Shown here piece by piece: positions 1 through 8,041 of a stretch of 64,000 nucleotides of DNA (within the stretch, counting starts at the first letter, position 1; every line of letters begins with the position of its first letter). Below the pieces are notes generated by a model that saw only the letters and a program-made list of their open reading frames with translations, searched no databases and had not been told where the DNA came from. The stretch is from positions 78,180-142,179 of the forward strand of contig JAZQJA010000042.1 in assembly GCA_045541455.1 (NCBI GenBank), written 5' to 3'. The translations under genes were made by a program, and so were the position numbers. The stretch comes from RGIG9041 sp045541455. Lineage in GTDB: Bacteria > Bacillota > Clostridia > Oscillospirales > QAKW01.

Positions 1-367
1 TATCAACGTAATATGTGAACGAGGTTGCTCCGTCCATTACAAAAGCGCACTCTACATCACCGGAAGTAATTTTGTTCTTGATTACGCTGATTTCTGCATC
101 TGTAATCTGCACATCATAGTCAGTAAAGGATGCGGCAAATGTTTCTTTTACCATATCCGCCTGCGTAGCATCATCTGCCTTTACGAGCATAACGGAAAGG
201 TCTGCTGTAGTATTAGAAGTATCGTCTGATTCAAACAAGGCTGTAATTCGAGGTAAGAACATAACGATGGCGATAACCACCATCAAAAAGATGGTTACAC
301 CGACAAACGCTTTATTCTTGCCATAATTTTTAAGTTCAAATTTAAGTATTTTTCCAAACTGTTTCAC
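1..367 (-). CDS. ABC-2 type transporter permease, C-terminus outside window
   Basis: The visible 122 residues start at a GTG at 367, behind a good ribosome-binding site (GGAGG) that lies in the end of the upstream ATPase gene, whose stop is at 371. The protein opens with a short basic cytoplasmic stretch (KQFGKILKFELKNYGKNK), then one strong membrane segment at about residues 19-38, then an extracellular-looking soluble region. This is the usual start of NatB/YhaP-type ABC-2 permeases, which have a large external loop between TM1 and TM2. Tight coupling to the ATPase gene supports an efflux pump for an unknown substrate. The rest of the protein lies beyond the left edge. Confidence 0.8.
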   Translation of the reverse strand, partial: MKQFGKILKFELKNYGKNKAFVGVTIFLMVVIAIVMFLPRITALFESDDTSNTTADLSVMLVKADDATQADMVKETFAASFTDYDVQITDAEISVIKNKITSGDVECAFVMDGATSFTYYVD

Positions 368-370
368 TCT

Positions 371-1276
371 TTAGACCTCCTTTGCAGCATCGCCTGCATA
401 TTCTACGAAAATATCGTTGAGGGAAGGTTCATAAACCTTTACCTCGTCAATATCATAGTTTTCCACAAGGCGAGTCATAGTGGCTTTCTTTTCGGATGGT
501 GAGCCTAAGCGAATAATCAAATCACCGTTATCCATAACAGTGCAGGAAGCGCCAAAATCAGCAATGATTGCATCGGGTGTTTCTGTTTTTACAACCAAAC
601 GGTCACGGTGATAGTCACGCTTGATATCATGCAAATCACCGTGCAGAGCAACAACGCCGTTATTGAGGATAGCAATACTATCGCAAAATTCTTCTATGTA
701 ACTCATTTGATGGCTGGAGAACAGAACAATTTTGCCCTTTGCAATCTGTTCCTTAACCACATCCTTTAACAGCATTGCATTTACAGGGTCCAGACCCGAA
801 AAAGGTTCGTCAAGAATAATGATGTCGGGGTTGTGTGCAAGAGCGGTAATTAGCTGAATCTTTTGCTGATTACCTTTTGAAAGGGTTTCGAGCTTCTTGT
901 TGCGATATTCCGTCATACCGAGACGACCAAGCCAATAGTCGATTGATTGCACGGCAGCTTTATGGCCCATTCCTTTCAGTTCTGCAAAATATGTAAGTTG
1001 ATCAATGATGATCTTTTTGGGGTAAAGGCCTCTTTCTTCAGGCAGATAGCCGATACCGATTTTGTTGTAATCGATGGGCTGACCGTCAATCAGCACTTCA
1101 CCGCTGTTTGCGGGAAATACATCCATCAAAATTCGAATAGACGTAGTTTTACCGGCACCGTTTCTGCCAAGCAAGCCAAAGGCTTTGCCACCCTCAGCTT
1201 TGAATGAAACTCCGGTGAGGACTTTCTTCTCACCAAAGGATTCTTCTATGTTTTTCAGTTCTAAAATCATTTTCAT
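371..1276 (-). CDS. ABC transporter ATP-binding protein (NatA/CcmA-like)
   Basis: Cytoplasmic ATPase of an ABC-2 exporter, 301 residues from the chosen start. It has a Walker A motif (GRNGAGKT), the signature loop LSKGNQQK in place of the more usual LSGGQ, a Walker B (IIILDEP) followed by the D-loop, and the switch histidine in SSHQM. About 90 residues after the ATPase core form the extra C-terminal domain common in NatA-like proteins. The ATG at 1276 is preferred because AGGAG lies just upstream, inside the end of the M50 gene; the longer reading from 1309 has no such site. Gene order XRE - M50 - ATPase - permease with near overlaps implies one transcript. The substrate is unknown; peptide or antibiotic efflux is a guess. 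Confidence 0.9.
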   Translation of the reverse strand: MKMILELKNIEESFGEKKVLTGVSFKAEGGKAFGLLGRNGAGKTTSIRILMDVFPANSGEVLIDGQPIDYNKIGIGYLPEERGLYPKKIIIDQLTYFAELKGMGHKAAVQSIDYWLGRLGMTEYRNKKLETLSKGNQQKIQLITALAHNPDIIILDEPFSGLDPVNAMLLKDVVKEQIAKGKIVLFSSHQMSYIEEFCDSIAILNNGVVALHGDLHDIKRDYHRDRLVVKTETPDAIIADFGASCTVMDNGDLIIRLGSPSEKKATMTRLVENYDIDEVKVYEPSLNDIFVEYAGDAAKEV

Positions 1277-1277
1277 A

Positions 1278-2426
1278 TTACTCCTGTATGGTTGTTTTGC
1301 GTTTTGCAATCTCCATCAAATCTCTTTCAGATTCGATATCTTGCGAATAAGGATAGGTCTTTGCAACTTTTTCAAATTCACTCCTGATTTTCTCTGCCTT
1401 CACGGTGTCATTCTCAAAAAACAATGCAAGTGCATACTCAGTTCGAAGCACAGAGGGGAAACGCTTCATTGATTTCATAAATTTCTTCTGTTTTTTAGTC
1501 AGCATATCCTGGATAACGTCCCGGCGGTTTTCTCCGATCAGCTCTACATAAATTCTATCGCACATTAGAAGGTCGTGATGAAGTCCAACAATACCGCTTT
1601 CAATTTCAAACAGGTGTGCTATAAGTGTATCCGCTTCTTCAAACTTTTCTTCATCCATAAGTCGATTGCAAGTGAACACACAGCGGGTAGCCACCATACT
1701 GTTTTTCATAGCTTCATCTGTTGGCACTGCAAACCATTCGGCAGGCATATCTCTAAGACGAACACCTTTTGAACTTTGTTCGCTAACTTTTAGTTGAACC
1801 CAAAAGGCTTCTACTGCTTCTTTGTTTTTTGATAAAGCAAAGGCATTGTATCCATCATTGTCAACCATTCCCATACGCATCGGTATGCCATTCATCATAG
1901 CAGTCATAAATCCAACTACTGCAAACATGAGAAGAAGCGGTGAAAGGAATGGGACATTGGAGCAAAGCAAATAGCCAGCTAAGAACAAAGTACCAAGAAT
2001 GATATTGATAAATGAGCCGCCAAGGTTATATAACACAAGTGGTATTTTGCCGTCCTTCATATCAGGGGGAATCATAAGACATTGACCGCCCGTTCCGGCT
2101 AAACTAAGTCGTTTTAATTTAAGCTTTCCGTTTTCCTTTAACCACATAAAAGAGGCAATGCGGAAGGAACTGAACTTATATCCCGTCATCAAACCAAACA
2201 AAAGGTGCCCTGCTTCGTGTACGATCAGATGAAAAAACAACGCAACGTACATACCAATGAATAGTCCTGCAAAGGAGAAAAGTTCTTGGTATAACGGTGT
2301 ATCTGCCTGGGATTTGTCAAGATACGAAACCATCACAACACCGCAAATTGCTCCAATCAGCATCATAAATGCCATTCCTATGTATTGCTGCCAAACTATT
2401 TTTTTCTTTTTCTGATTTTGACTCAT
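1278..2426 (-). CDS. M50-family membrane metallopeptidase
   Basis: Integral membrane protein of 382 residues with the zinc-protease motif HEAGH at residues 70-74, inside a hydrophobic helix. A later NxDG-like motif (DNDGYN), the usual second metal-site element of M50 (site-2 protease-like) enzymes, follows at about residue 188. Hydrophobic segments lie near residues 16-35, 50-78, 130-155 and 160-180. The C-terminal third is soluble, charged and helical, as in a cytosolic regulatory domain. Its start overlaps the XRE stop by 4 bp (ATGA), so translation is probably coupled. Position between a regulator and an exporter suggests it processes a peptide or a membrane-bound factor linked to the pump. 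The substrate is not evident. Confidence 0.85.
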   Translation of the reverse strand: MSQNQKKKKIVWQQYIGMAFMMLIGAICGVVMVSYLDKSQADTPLYQELFSFAGLFIGMYVALFFHLIVHEAGHLLFGLMTGYKFSSFRIASFMWLKENGKLKLKRLSLAGTGGQCLMIPPDMKDGKIPLVLYNLGGSFINIILGTLFLAGYLLCSNVPFLSPLLLMFAVVGFMTAMMNGIPMRMGMVDNDGYNAFALSKNKEAVEAFWVQLKVSEQSSKGVRLRDMPAEWFAVPTDEAMKNSMVATRCVFTCNRLMDEEKFEEADTLIAHLFEIESGIVGLHHDLLMCDRIYVELIGENRRDVIQDMLTKKQKKFMKSMKRFPSVLRTEYALALFFENDTVKAEKIRSEFEKVAKTYPYSQDIESERDLMEIAKRKTTIQE

Positions 2427-3019
2427 TTTTCTTTTACCTCATAAGCGCATTTTGTAAATTTCCAATTTCCTATTTCAAACTTTTCTGCTGTAATGCGTTT
2501 TGCAAGCTGACGGGTTTCAATAAATTCGTCGGTTATGGTAACAAGGAATTGTTTACCGTCCTTTTCAACAAGATAGAACTCCTTGTCCATATTCTTAAAG
2601 CTGTTAATAAGCTCAGGTGTGCCAAACGGTGCATCGGTAAAGAATCCGAGAAGATTATCAATGACTTTTTCACTTTTTGTCAGTTTGAGTTTGCCAAGTA
2701 AAGTATGTATCTGGGCATCGGGAAACTTTTCATAGATCACACGGTCTTTTTTCTTTTTCTTAATACCTTTACCATAATCTGAAAGGTTGTAAGGCTCACG
2801 CATTACAACTTCATCAATTACTTCACCATCATCCAGCAGATAATCAACACTCACATTTAGGAGCTGTGCCAATGCTTTCAAATTATCTACATCGGGAAGT
2901 CCGTTGTTTGCTTCCCATTTTGCAACAGCAGATCGAGATACTGCCATTTTCTCAGCAAGCTGCTCTTGGGAGAAACCACATTGCTTTCTTGCTTCTTTGA
3001 TTTTTTCGCCTAATGTCAT
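2423..3019 (-). CDS. XRE-family helix-turn-helix transcriptional regulator
   Basis: A 198-residue protein with a clear Cro/CI-type HTH at residues 1-60: LGEKIKEARKQCGFSQEQLA, then the recognition helix SRSAVAKWE and the typical GLPDVDNLKALAQLLNVSVDYLL tail. The C-terminal 130 residues are of unknown type and could sense a ligand or membrane signal. The ATG at 3019 lies 8 nt after GGAGG; an ATG at 3025 is too close to that site, and the open frame upstream to 3217 runs through the promoter. It is the first gene of the four-gene operon and probably represses it, because a GTAAC/GTTAC half-site array lies just upstream of the promoter. Confidence 0.88.
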   Translation of the reverse strand: MTLGEKIKEARKQCGFSQEQLAEKMAVSRSAVAKWEANNGLPDVDNLKALAQLLNVSVDYLLDDGEVIDEVVMREPYNLSDYGKGIKKKKKDRVIYEKFPDAQIHTLLGKLKLTKSEKVIDNLLGFFTDAPFGTPELINSFKNMDKEFYLVEKDGKQFLVTITDEFIETRQLAKRITAEKFEIGNWKFTKCAYEVKEK

Positions 3020-3053
3020 TTTCATTACCTCCCGTATAGTTGATTTCGTATTT

Positions 3054-3082
3054 ATTTTATGTCGAAGGGCTGGGGTGAACAA
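3054..3082 (-). promoter_or_regulatory. Predicted sigma-A promoter of the XRE-M50-ABC operon
   Basis: On the minus strand TTGTTC (3077-3082) and TAAAAT (3054-3059) are separated by 17 bp. This places the transcript start about 25-30 nt before the GGAGG and ATG of the regulator. Confidence 0.6.
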
Positions 3083-3092
3083 TAAACTACTT

Positions 3093-3118
3093 GTAACGCT
3101 GCTGTTACTATCCGTAAC
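3093..3118. promoter_or_regulatory. Candidate operator: three alternating GTAAC/GTTAC half-sites
   Basis: GTAAC (3093-3097), GTTAC (3104-3108) and GTAAC (3114-3118) form two overlapping inverted repeats with 6 and 5 bp spacers, about 10 bp upstream of the -35 box. Such arrays are typical binding sites for dimeric XRE repressors. Autoregulation is inferred. Confidence 0.45.
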
Positions 3119-3154
3119 AATGTCAGATAGGTATTTCGAAATTGCAGATTTACA

Positions 3155-3184
3155 ATAAAAAAGTGCGTGACCGAAGTCACGCAC
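3155..3184 (-). terminator. Strong intrinsic terminator reading leftward, without an upstream gene
   Basis: A perfect 9-bp stem (GTGCGTGAC with GTCACGCAC) closes a UUCG tetraloop on the minus strand and is followed by TTTTTTATT. No minus-strand protein gene lies upstream before 4680, and that gene has its own terminator. The hairpin may therefore end a small untranslated RNA. Confidence 0.75.
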
Positions 3185-3611
3185 AGAAAAACGCAAACTC
3201 CGGTTGTCGCTAAACAAATCTCAAGTGTTGATAGGTTTCTCACACAATAACCCGATGAAATTCGCGCTTTTACTAAATTTACATAGTTATTGTGTTCAAA
3301 AAGGGTATAGTTACCCCTTTGTATGAAAATTTACTATCATCATTTAATATAAAATTTGTTTATAGACAAATATTATAGCATATTGCGTCTAAAAATAAAA
3401 TATTTTTGATAATTTTATCACTTAGAAAACAGCAGTAGAGAGAATATATTTCCCTGCCGCTGTGTTTCGGTTAGTTGTAAATTATATCGTGATTTACAAT
3501 TTCTATAGCTCGCTAGTGAATATTATTTATTTGTCCAATCCATGCCATTTTGCTTTGCTCTTTATTTAAAATCATTATAACCTTAAACGAAAATTTTTCG
3601 ATTTTTTTGTA
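3185..3611. other. Gene-free interval with inverted repeats; possible small-RNA gene on minus strand
   Basis: No convincing protein gene is seen. A 10-bp perfect inverted repeat (ACACAATAAC at 3242-3251 with GTTATTGTGT at 3286-3295) and a short hairpin (GGGTA/TACCC, about 3303-3316) precede the leftward terminator at 3155-3184. A TATAAT-like box on the minus strand lies near 3373-3378 without a good -35 box. A second imperfect hairpin (ACAGC...GCTGT, about 3429-3463) is present. A structured RNA of about 200 nt is possible. Confidence 0.35.
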
Positions 3612-3640
3612 TTGAATATTCAGATTACCAAATATATAAT
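3612..3640 (+). promoter_or_regulatory. Predicted sigma-A promoter of the LacI-type regulator
   Basis: TTGAAT (3612-3617) and TATAAT (3635-3640) with a 17-bp spacer. The expected start of transcription is about 10 nt before the ATG at 3658, giving a very short leader with GGGTGA as ribosome-binding site. Confidence 0.7.
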
Positions 3641-3657
3641 TAGTTCGGGTGATATAA

Positions 3658-4623
3658 ATGATTACACTTTCAAAAATTGCAAAATTGGCAAATGTTTCTG
3701 TTTCTACTGCTTCAAAGGCCTTTTCAGGCAGTTTGGAAGTAAATGAAGAAACAAGAAATATGATATTTGATATTGCCAAGAAACATCAATGTTTCAAAAA
3801 ATTTTATAATGTGAAATATCCTAAATTGGTAATTGCAATTATAGCACCAGAATTTAAAAGTGCGTATTATACTCGATACCTGTCGTATATTCAAGAGAAT
3901 CTGGAAAAGAAAAACTGTGAACTATGTGTTTCAACAACTAATTTTTCATCGCTTAAGGAAAAAGAACTGTTGGAATACTATTATAAGCATTCGGATGTTG
4001 ATGGTATTATTGTCATACAATCACATCTGGATACTGTAAATGAATATGAAATCCCGGTTGTATTTCTAAATTCCATAAGTAGACAAGTATATGATGTTTC
4101 GGTTTTGCACGACTTTACCCCCGCACTTTGTGAGGTGGTTAATTACTTGGCTGATAAAAAAGTTGATTCTATCGGGTTTATCGGCGAGAATTTAACAAGA
4201 GAAAAACAGAAGATTTTTAAACGCCTTTTAGAAGAAAGAGGTATAAGCTTAAAAGAAAACTATGTAAGCATATCTGATACTCGATTTGAAGAAGGCGGCT
4301 ATGACGCAATGGAAAAATTGTTTTCAAAAGGACAATTGCCCAGAGCTGTTGTTTGTGCTTATGACTATATGGCGATTGGCGCAATCAGGTGTATACTTGA
4401 TCACGGGTTGTCTGTTCCAAATGATATAGCGGTTATGGGCAGTGATGATATTCTTGAAGCAAAATTCTTAAATCCTCCGCTTGCTTCCATTTCAACACCT
4501 ATAGAGGAAATGTGTAAGATAGCTACCGATTCTATTATCAAGAAAATAAACAATAATAATTTCAAATTAAATCAATCTGTTACATCTCAATTCAAATTGA
4601 GAAAATCTTTTGAAATACTTTAA
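3658..4623 (+). CDS. LacI-family transcriptional regulator
   Basis: A 321-residue regulator. Residues 2-45 form a LacI-type HTH (LSKIAKLANVSVSTASKAFSG followed by VNEETRNMIFDIAKKH). Residues 55-315 form a periplasmic-binding-protein-like sugar sensor, including VVCAYDYMAIGAIRCILDHG and VMGSDD, both typical of LacI-family cores, and the closing PIEEMCKIATDSI. It stands alone between its own promoter and a terminator, so its target is not shown by position. The sugar-acid cluster at 13.6 kb has its own AraC regulator, and the galK upstream region carries no clear LacI-type palindrome. The effector is unknown. Confidence 0.88.
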   Translation: MITLSKIAKLANVSVSTASKAFSGSLEVNEETRNMIFDIAKKHQCFKKFYNVKYPKLVIAIIAPEFKSAYYTRYLSYIQENLEKKNCELCVSTTNFSSLKEKELLEYYYKHSDVDGIIVIQSHLDTVNEYEIPVVFLNSISRQVYDVSVLHDFTPALCEVVNYLADKKVDSIGFIGENLTREKQKIFKRLLEERGISLKENYVSISDTRFEEGGYDAMEKLFSKGQLPRAVVCAYDYMAIGAIRCILDHGLSVPNDIAVMGSDDILEAKFLNPPLASISTPIEEMCKIATDSIIKKINNNNFKLNQSVTSQFKLRKSFEIL

Positions 4624-4642
4624 AACAGTTAAATACCTATAA

Positions 4643-4680
4643 ATAATAAAAGGACTCATTTTGCGAGCCCTTTTATTATT
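4643..4680. terminator. Bidirectional terminator between the LacI gene and the ABC exporter
   Basis: Stem AAAAGGACTC with GAGCCCTTTT, flanked by AT runs that supply a U-tract in both directions. It serves two convergent genes. Confidence 0.8.
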
Positions 4681-6410
4681 TATTCTATAACGTCATTTTC
4701 TCGAAATTGTAGTGAGTACAAATTTTTATATGTGCCGTTTGCTTTTATCAGTTCTGTATGTGTGCCGCGCTCTTTGACACAACCGTCAATTATTACAGCA
4801 ATTTCATCTGCATTTCTAATGGTAGAAAGTCGGTGTGCTACTACTAAAGTTGTTCTGCCTTTGCAAAGTTCATCAAGCGCTTGCTGAATAAGAACCTCTG
4901 TTGTGTTGTCCAGTGCACTTGTGGCTTCATCTAAAATAAGAATAGAAGGATCCTTTAAAAATACACGAGCGATACTAATGCGCTGTTTTTGTCCACCCGA
5001 GAGTTTAACACCTCTTTCTCCTATTTCTGTATCGTAACCATTTTCTAGAGATATTATATAATCGTGAATGTTTGCGCGCTTAGCAGCTGTAATCATTTCG
5101 TCTTCGGTTGCTTTGGGATTTCCATACATAATATTATCCCGTACAGTGCCTGCAAATAAAAATACATCTTGTTGAACGATACCTATATTTTTGCGAACAG
5201 AATCCAGTGTTAGTTTTCTTATATCAACACCGTCAATATAAATACTTCCACAGCCGTCTTTTAGTTTATAAAAATTAGGCAATAAATGACAGAGCGTGGT
5301 TTTGCCGCCTCCAGATGGACCGACAAGTGCCAGTTTACATCCCTTATTAATTTTAAGATTTATATTGTGAAGAATGTTATTTTCATCGTAGGCATAAGTT
5401 ACATTTTTAAACTCAATATAACCTTTTGCATTGATAAGCGGTATGGCATCTTTTGCATCGGTTTCCGGTGGTTCTTCCATTATTTCAACAAAACGTTTAA
5501 ATCCGCTTACACCATTTTGGAATTGTTCCATAAAACCTATTAGTGTATTAACAGGGTTTATAAACAGATTGACAGAAACGATAAAAGTCGAATAATCGCC
5601 AAACGAAATTCTGCCCGAATATAAAAACAGTCCGCCTGCTATTAAAATGAACACGTTAAAAATATCGGTAATAAAGGAAGTAGATGCATGAAATTTAGCC
5701 ATAGCATCGTATGCTCTGCGTGAAGAGTCTACAAATTCTATATCTCCGATCCTAAACTTTTCAACCTCTTGCTTTGAATTGGTATACGCTTTGGTAACTC
5801 TGATACCAGTGATGCTACTTTCAACAGAGGCATTTATAGTTGCGTTGCTTTTTCTACGATCATCAAAAGCGAGCTTCATAGCTTTTCTATATCGCATAGT
5901 AACGAGAATAAGAATAGGTACACAAGTAAAAACTATGAGAGTTAAAATCCAATCTATAGTAAACAAATAAATAAAAGAGAGAACTATCATTACCGAACTT
6001 ATCAAGAGATTTTCAGGTCCGTGATGGGCAAGTTCGCATACTTCAAACAAGTCGCTTGTAATTCTTGTCATAATTCGTCCGGTTTCGTTATTGTCATAAA
6101 ACTTAAACGGAAGTTTTTGTAAATGAGCAAATAAGTCCTGACGCATTTGAGATTGCATACGTACGCCTATAATATGTCCGTAATATTGAACAAAATAGCG
6201 AAGTAACATACGAATGAGATATAAAACCAAAACGATAATACCTGAAACAACGATTGCACTATACATCTCAAATTTAATATATTCGTTTAGCATTTTGTTG
6301 GTAACTATAGGGTAAACCATCCCTATAACTGAAATCATTAATGATGCAAGCATATCTAATGCCAGCATTTTTTTATGAGGTTTATAGTAACTAATAAAAC
6401 GTTTTAACAT
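4680..6410 (-). CDS. ABC exporter, fused membrane and ATPase domains (MsbA/BmrA-like)
   Basis: A half-transporter of 576 residues from the chosen start. Residues 1-300 hold six membrane helices of the type I exporter fold. Residues 330-576 hold the ATPase with Walker A (GPSGGGKTT), the Q-loop (GIVQQDVFLF), signature LSGGQKQR, Walker B (ILILDEATSALD) and the H-loop (VVAHRLSTIR). The family usually acts as a homodimer or as a pair with a second half; no partner gene is adjacent. The ATG at 6410 is chosen over the in-frame ATG at 6449 because a near-perfect promoter ends at 6450, so the longer form would start before the transcript. A GGAG lies 12 nt upstream of the chosen start. Substrate unknown (lipid, peptide or drug). 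Confidence 0.9.
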   Translation of the reverse strand: MLKRFISYYKPHKKMLALDMLASLMISVIGMVYPIVTNKMLNEYIKFEMYSAIVVSGIIVLVLYLIRMLLRYFVQYYGHIIGVRMQSQMRQDLFAHLQKLPFKFYDNNETGRIMTRITSDLFEVCELAHHGPENLLISSVMIVLSFIYLFTIDWILTLIVFTCVPILILVTMRYRKAMKLAFDDRRKSNATINASVESSITGIRVTKAYTNSKQEVEKFRIGDIEFVDSSRRAYDAMAKFHASTSFITDIFNVFILIAGGLFLYSGRISFGDYSTFIVSVNLFINPVNTLIGFMEQFQNGVSGFKRFVEIMEEPPETDAKDAIPLINAKGYIEFKNVTYAYDENNILHNINLKINKGCKLALVGPSGGGKTTLCHLLPNFYKLKDGCGSIYIDGVDIRKLTLDSVRKNIGIVQQDVFLFAGTVRDNIMYGNPKATEDEMITAAKRANIHDYIISLENGYDTEIGERGVKLSGGQKQRISIARVFLKDPSILILDEATSALDNTTEVLIQQALDELCKGRTTLVVAHRLSTIRNADEIAVIIDGCVKERGTHTELIKANGTYKNLYSLQFRENDVIE

Positions 6411-6449
6411 TAAATTATTATTCTCCGCCAAATATTGAATATTAATCAT

Positions 6450-6478
6450 ATTATAAACGTAAAATTAACTTTCGTCAA
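6450..6478 (-). promoter_or_regulatory. Predicted sigma-A promoter of the ABC exporter
   Basis: TTGACG (6473-6478) and TATAAT (6450-6455) on the minus strand, spacer 17 bp. This strong match decides the start of the downstream gene. Confidence 0.8.
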
Positions 6479-6573
6479 CTTTTTGGCTTATTATAAATTA
6501 AGATTAAAATTTCAGACGTCGGTAGTTTTTTTATGCTCTTTTTCAGTTATTCTAATAAAGGAGGTATTTTAAA

Positions 6574-7968
6574 ATGAAAGATAATAATATTAACGAATCA
6601 ATGTTAACATCCCTTCCTGATTATAAATCTCAACTTATTGAAATTATAAAAAGTAATTTATCTCCAAACCGTATGCGTGAAAAAATTCTTGAATATCACA
6701 AAAATGATATTGCTGCAACGCTTGAAAATTTGAATAGGGAAGATCGAGAAAAGCTTTACCGTTTGTTTGATACACAAACATTAGCGGATATACTTGAATA
6801 TGCCGACTCAATCACTGATTATATTTTAGAACTGAGTATTTTAAAACGCGTTGAAATTTTTTCGCGTTTGGAGGTAAATACAGCAGTTGAGTGTTTGCAC
6901 CTTATGTCCAAATCCGAGCGGGCAACACTTATTGAACTTATTCCTGATGACACAAAACGAGAAATAATTCTTTTGAGTTCGTTTGACGATAACGAAATCG
7001 GTAGTAAAATGAGCACTAATTATATTTGTATTTCAAATGATAACAGTGTTCGTGATGCTATGAAACAGCTTGTTTCTCAAGCAGCTCAAAATGATAATAT
7101 TTCAACTGTTTTTATTGCCGAGCCTGATGCGACTTTTGTAGGAGCCGTTGATTTAAAAGATCTTATTATTGCCAGAGAAACAGTAAAACTTGCTGATATA
7201 ATAATGTCTTCTTACCCTTATGTGTATGCAAATGAACCTATAGATGAGTGTATAGAACGCATTAAAGGTTATTCAGAAGATTTAATTCCCGTATTGGATT
7301 CGGATAATAAATTGCGCGGTGTTTTAACATCTCAAGATATTGCCGAACTAGCACTCGATATTTTCGGCGATGATTACGCCAAATTTGCAGGACTTACCGC
7401 TGAGGAAGACCTTAACGAACCTCTTAAAAAAAGTATTTCAAAACGTTTGCCTTGGCTTGTGATTTTACTCGCTTTAGGGCTTGTAGTAAGTGGAGTGGTA
7501 GGCGCGTTTGAAAACGTTATTTCAAGCCTTAGTATAATAGTAAGCTTTCAATCGCTCATTTTAGGTATGGCAGGTAATGCAGGTACCCAGTCCCTTGCTG
7601 TTACTATCCGTGTGTTAATGGATGAACAGGTAGATTGTAAGAAGAAAATGTATCTGGTTTTAAAAGAGGCTCGTGTCGGTTTTACAAATGGTGTATTGCT
7701 TGGAACTCTTTCATTTTTTATAATTGGCGTATATCTTGCATTTGTAAAATCAAATCCTATCACGCTGTCTTTTTCTGTATCACTTTGCACATGCATAGCT
7801 CTCATTATTTCAATGCTTCTTTCAAGTATATCAGGAACTACAATACCTCTCATATTCAAAAAATTCGGAATTGACCCTGCTGTAGCATCCGGACCGCTTA
7901 TTACAACAACTAATGACCTTGTAGCCGTTGTTTCATATTACGGTCTTGTATGGGTACTTTTACTGTGA
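6574..7968 (+). CDS. mgtE: Magnesium transporter MgtE
   Basis: A Mg2+ channel/transporter of 464 residues, the usual length. Residues 15-135 form the N-terminal superhelical MgtE_N domain, residues 145-265 a CBS pair that senses cytosolic Mg2+, and residues 285-464 five membrane helices. The pore segment contains GMAGNAGTQSLAVT, the family hallmark. AAAGGAGG lies 10 nt before the ATG. It is transcribed alone, divergent from the ABC exporter. No M-box-like leader was recognised in the short upstream region, so control by Mg2+ is probably at the protein level only. A weak promoter (TTGGCT - 16 bp - TAAAAT) lies near 6483-6510. Confidence 0.96.
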   Translation: MKDNNINESMLTSLPDYKSQLIEIIKSNLSPNRMREKILEYHKNDIAATLENLNREDREKLYRLFDTQTLADILEYADSITDYILELSILKRVEIFSRLEVNTAVECLHLMSKSERATLIELIPDDTKREIILLSSFDDNEIGSKMSTNYICISNDNSVRDAMKQLVSQAAQNDNISTVFIAEPDATFVGAVDLKDLIIARETVKLADIIMSSYPYVYANEPIDECIERIKGYSEDLIPVLDSDNKLRGVLTSQDIAELALDIFGDDYAKFAGLTAEEDLNEPLKKSISKRLPWLVILLALGLVVSGVVGAFENVISSLSIIVSFQSLILGMAGNAGTQSLAVTIRVLMDEQVDCKKKMYLVLKEARVGFTNGVLLGTLSFFIIGVYLAFVKSNPITLSFSVSLCTCIALIISMLLSSISGTTIPLIFKKFGIDPAVASGPLITTTNDLVAVVSYYGLVWVLLL

Positions 7969-8041
7969 AATCTTTTCTTTACATTCTCTTGATTCAATAT
8001 TATAATATTTATTGCAATATATTAGTTAAGAGGTAGAATTA

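Noticed and set aside
3052..3243. Small minus-strand open frame across the terminator
   Set aside because: No ribosome-binding site; it crosses the perfect hairpin and the XRE promoter.
6479..6573. M-box (Mg2+ riboswitch) before mgtE
   Set aside because: The leader is too short and lacks the conserved M-box segments.
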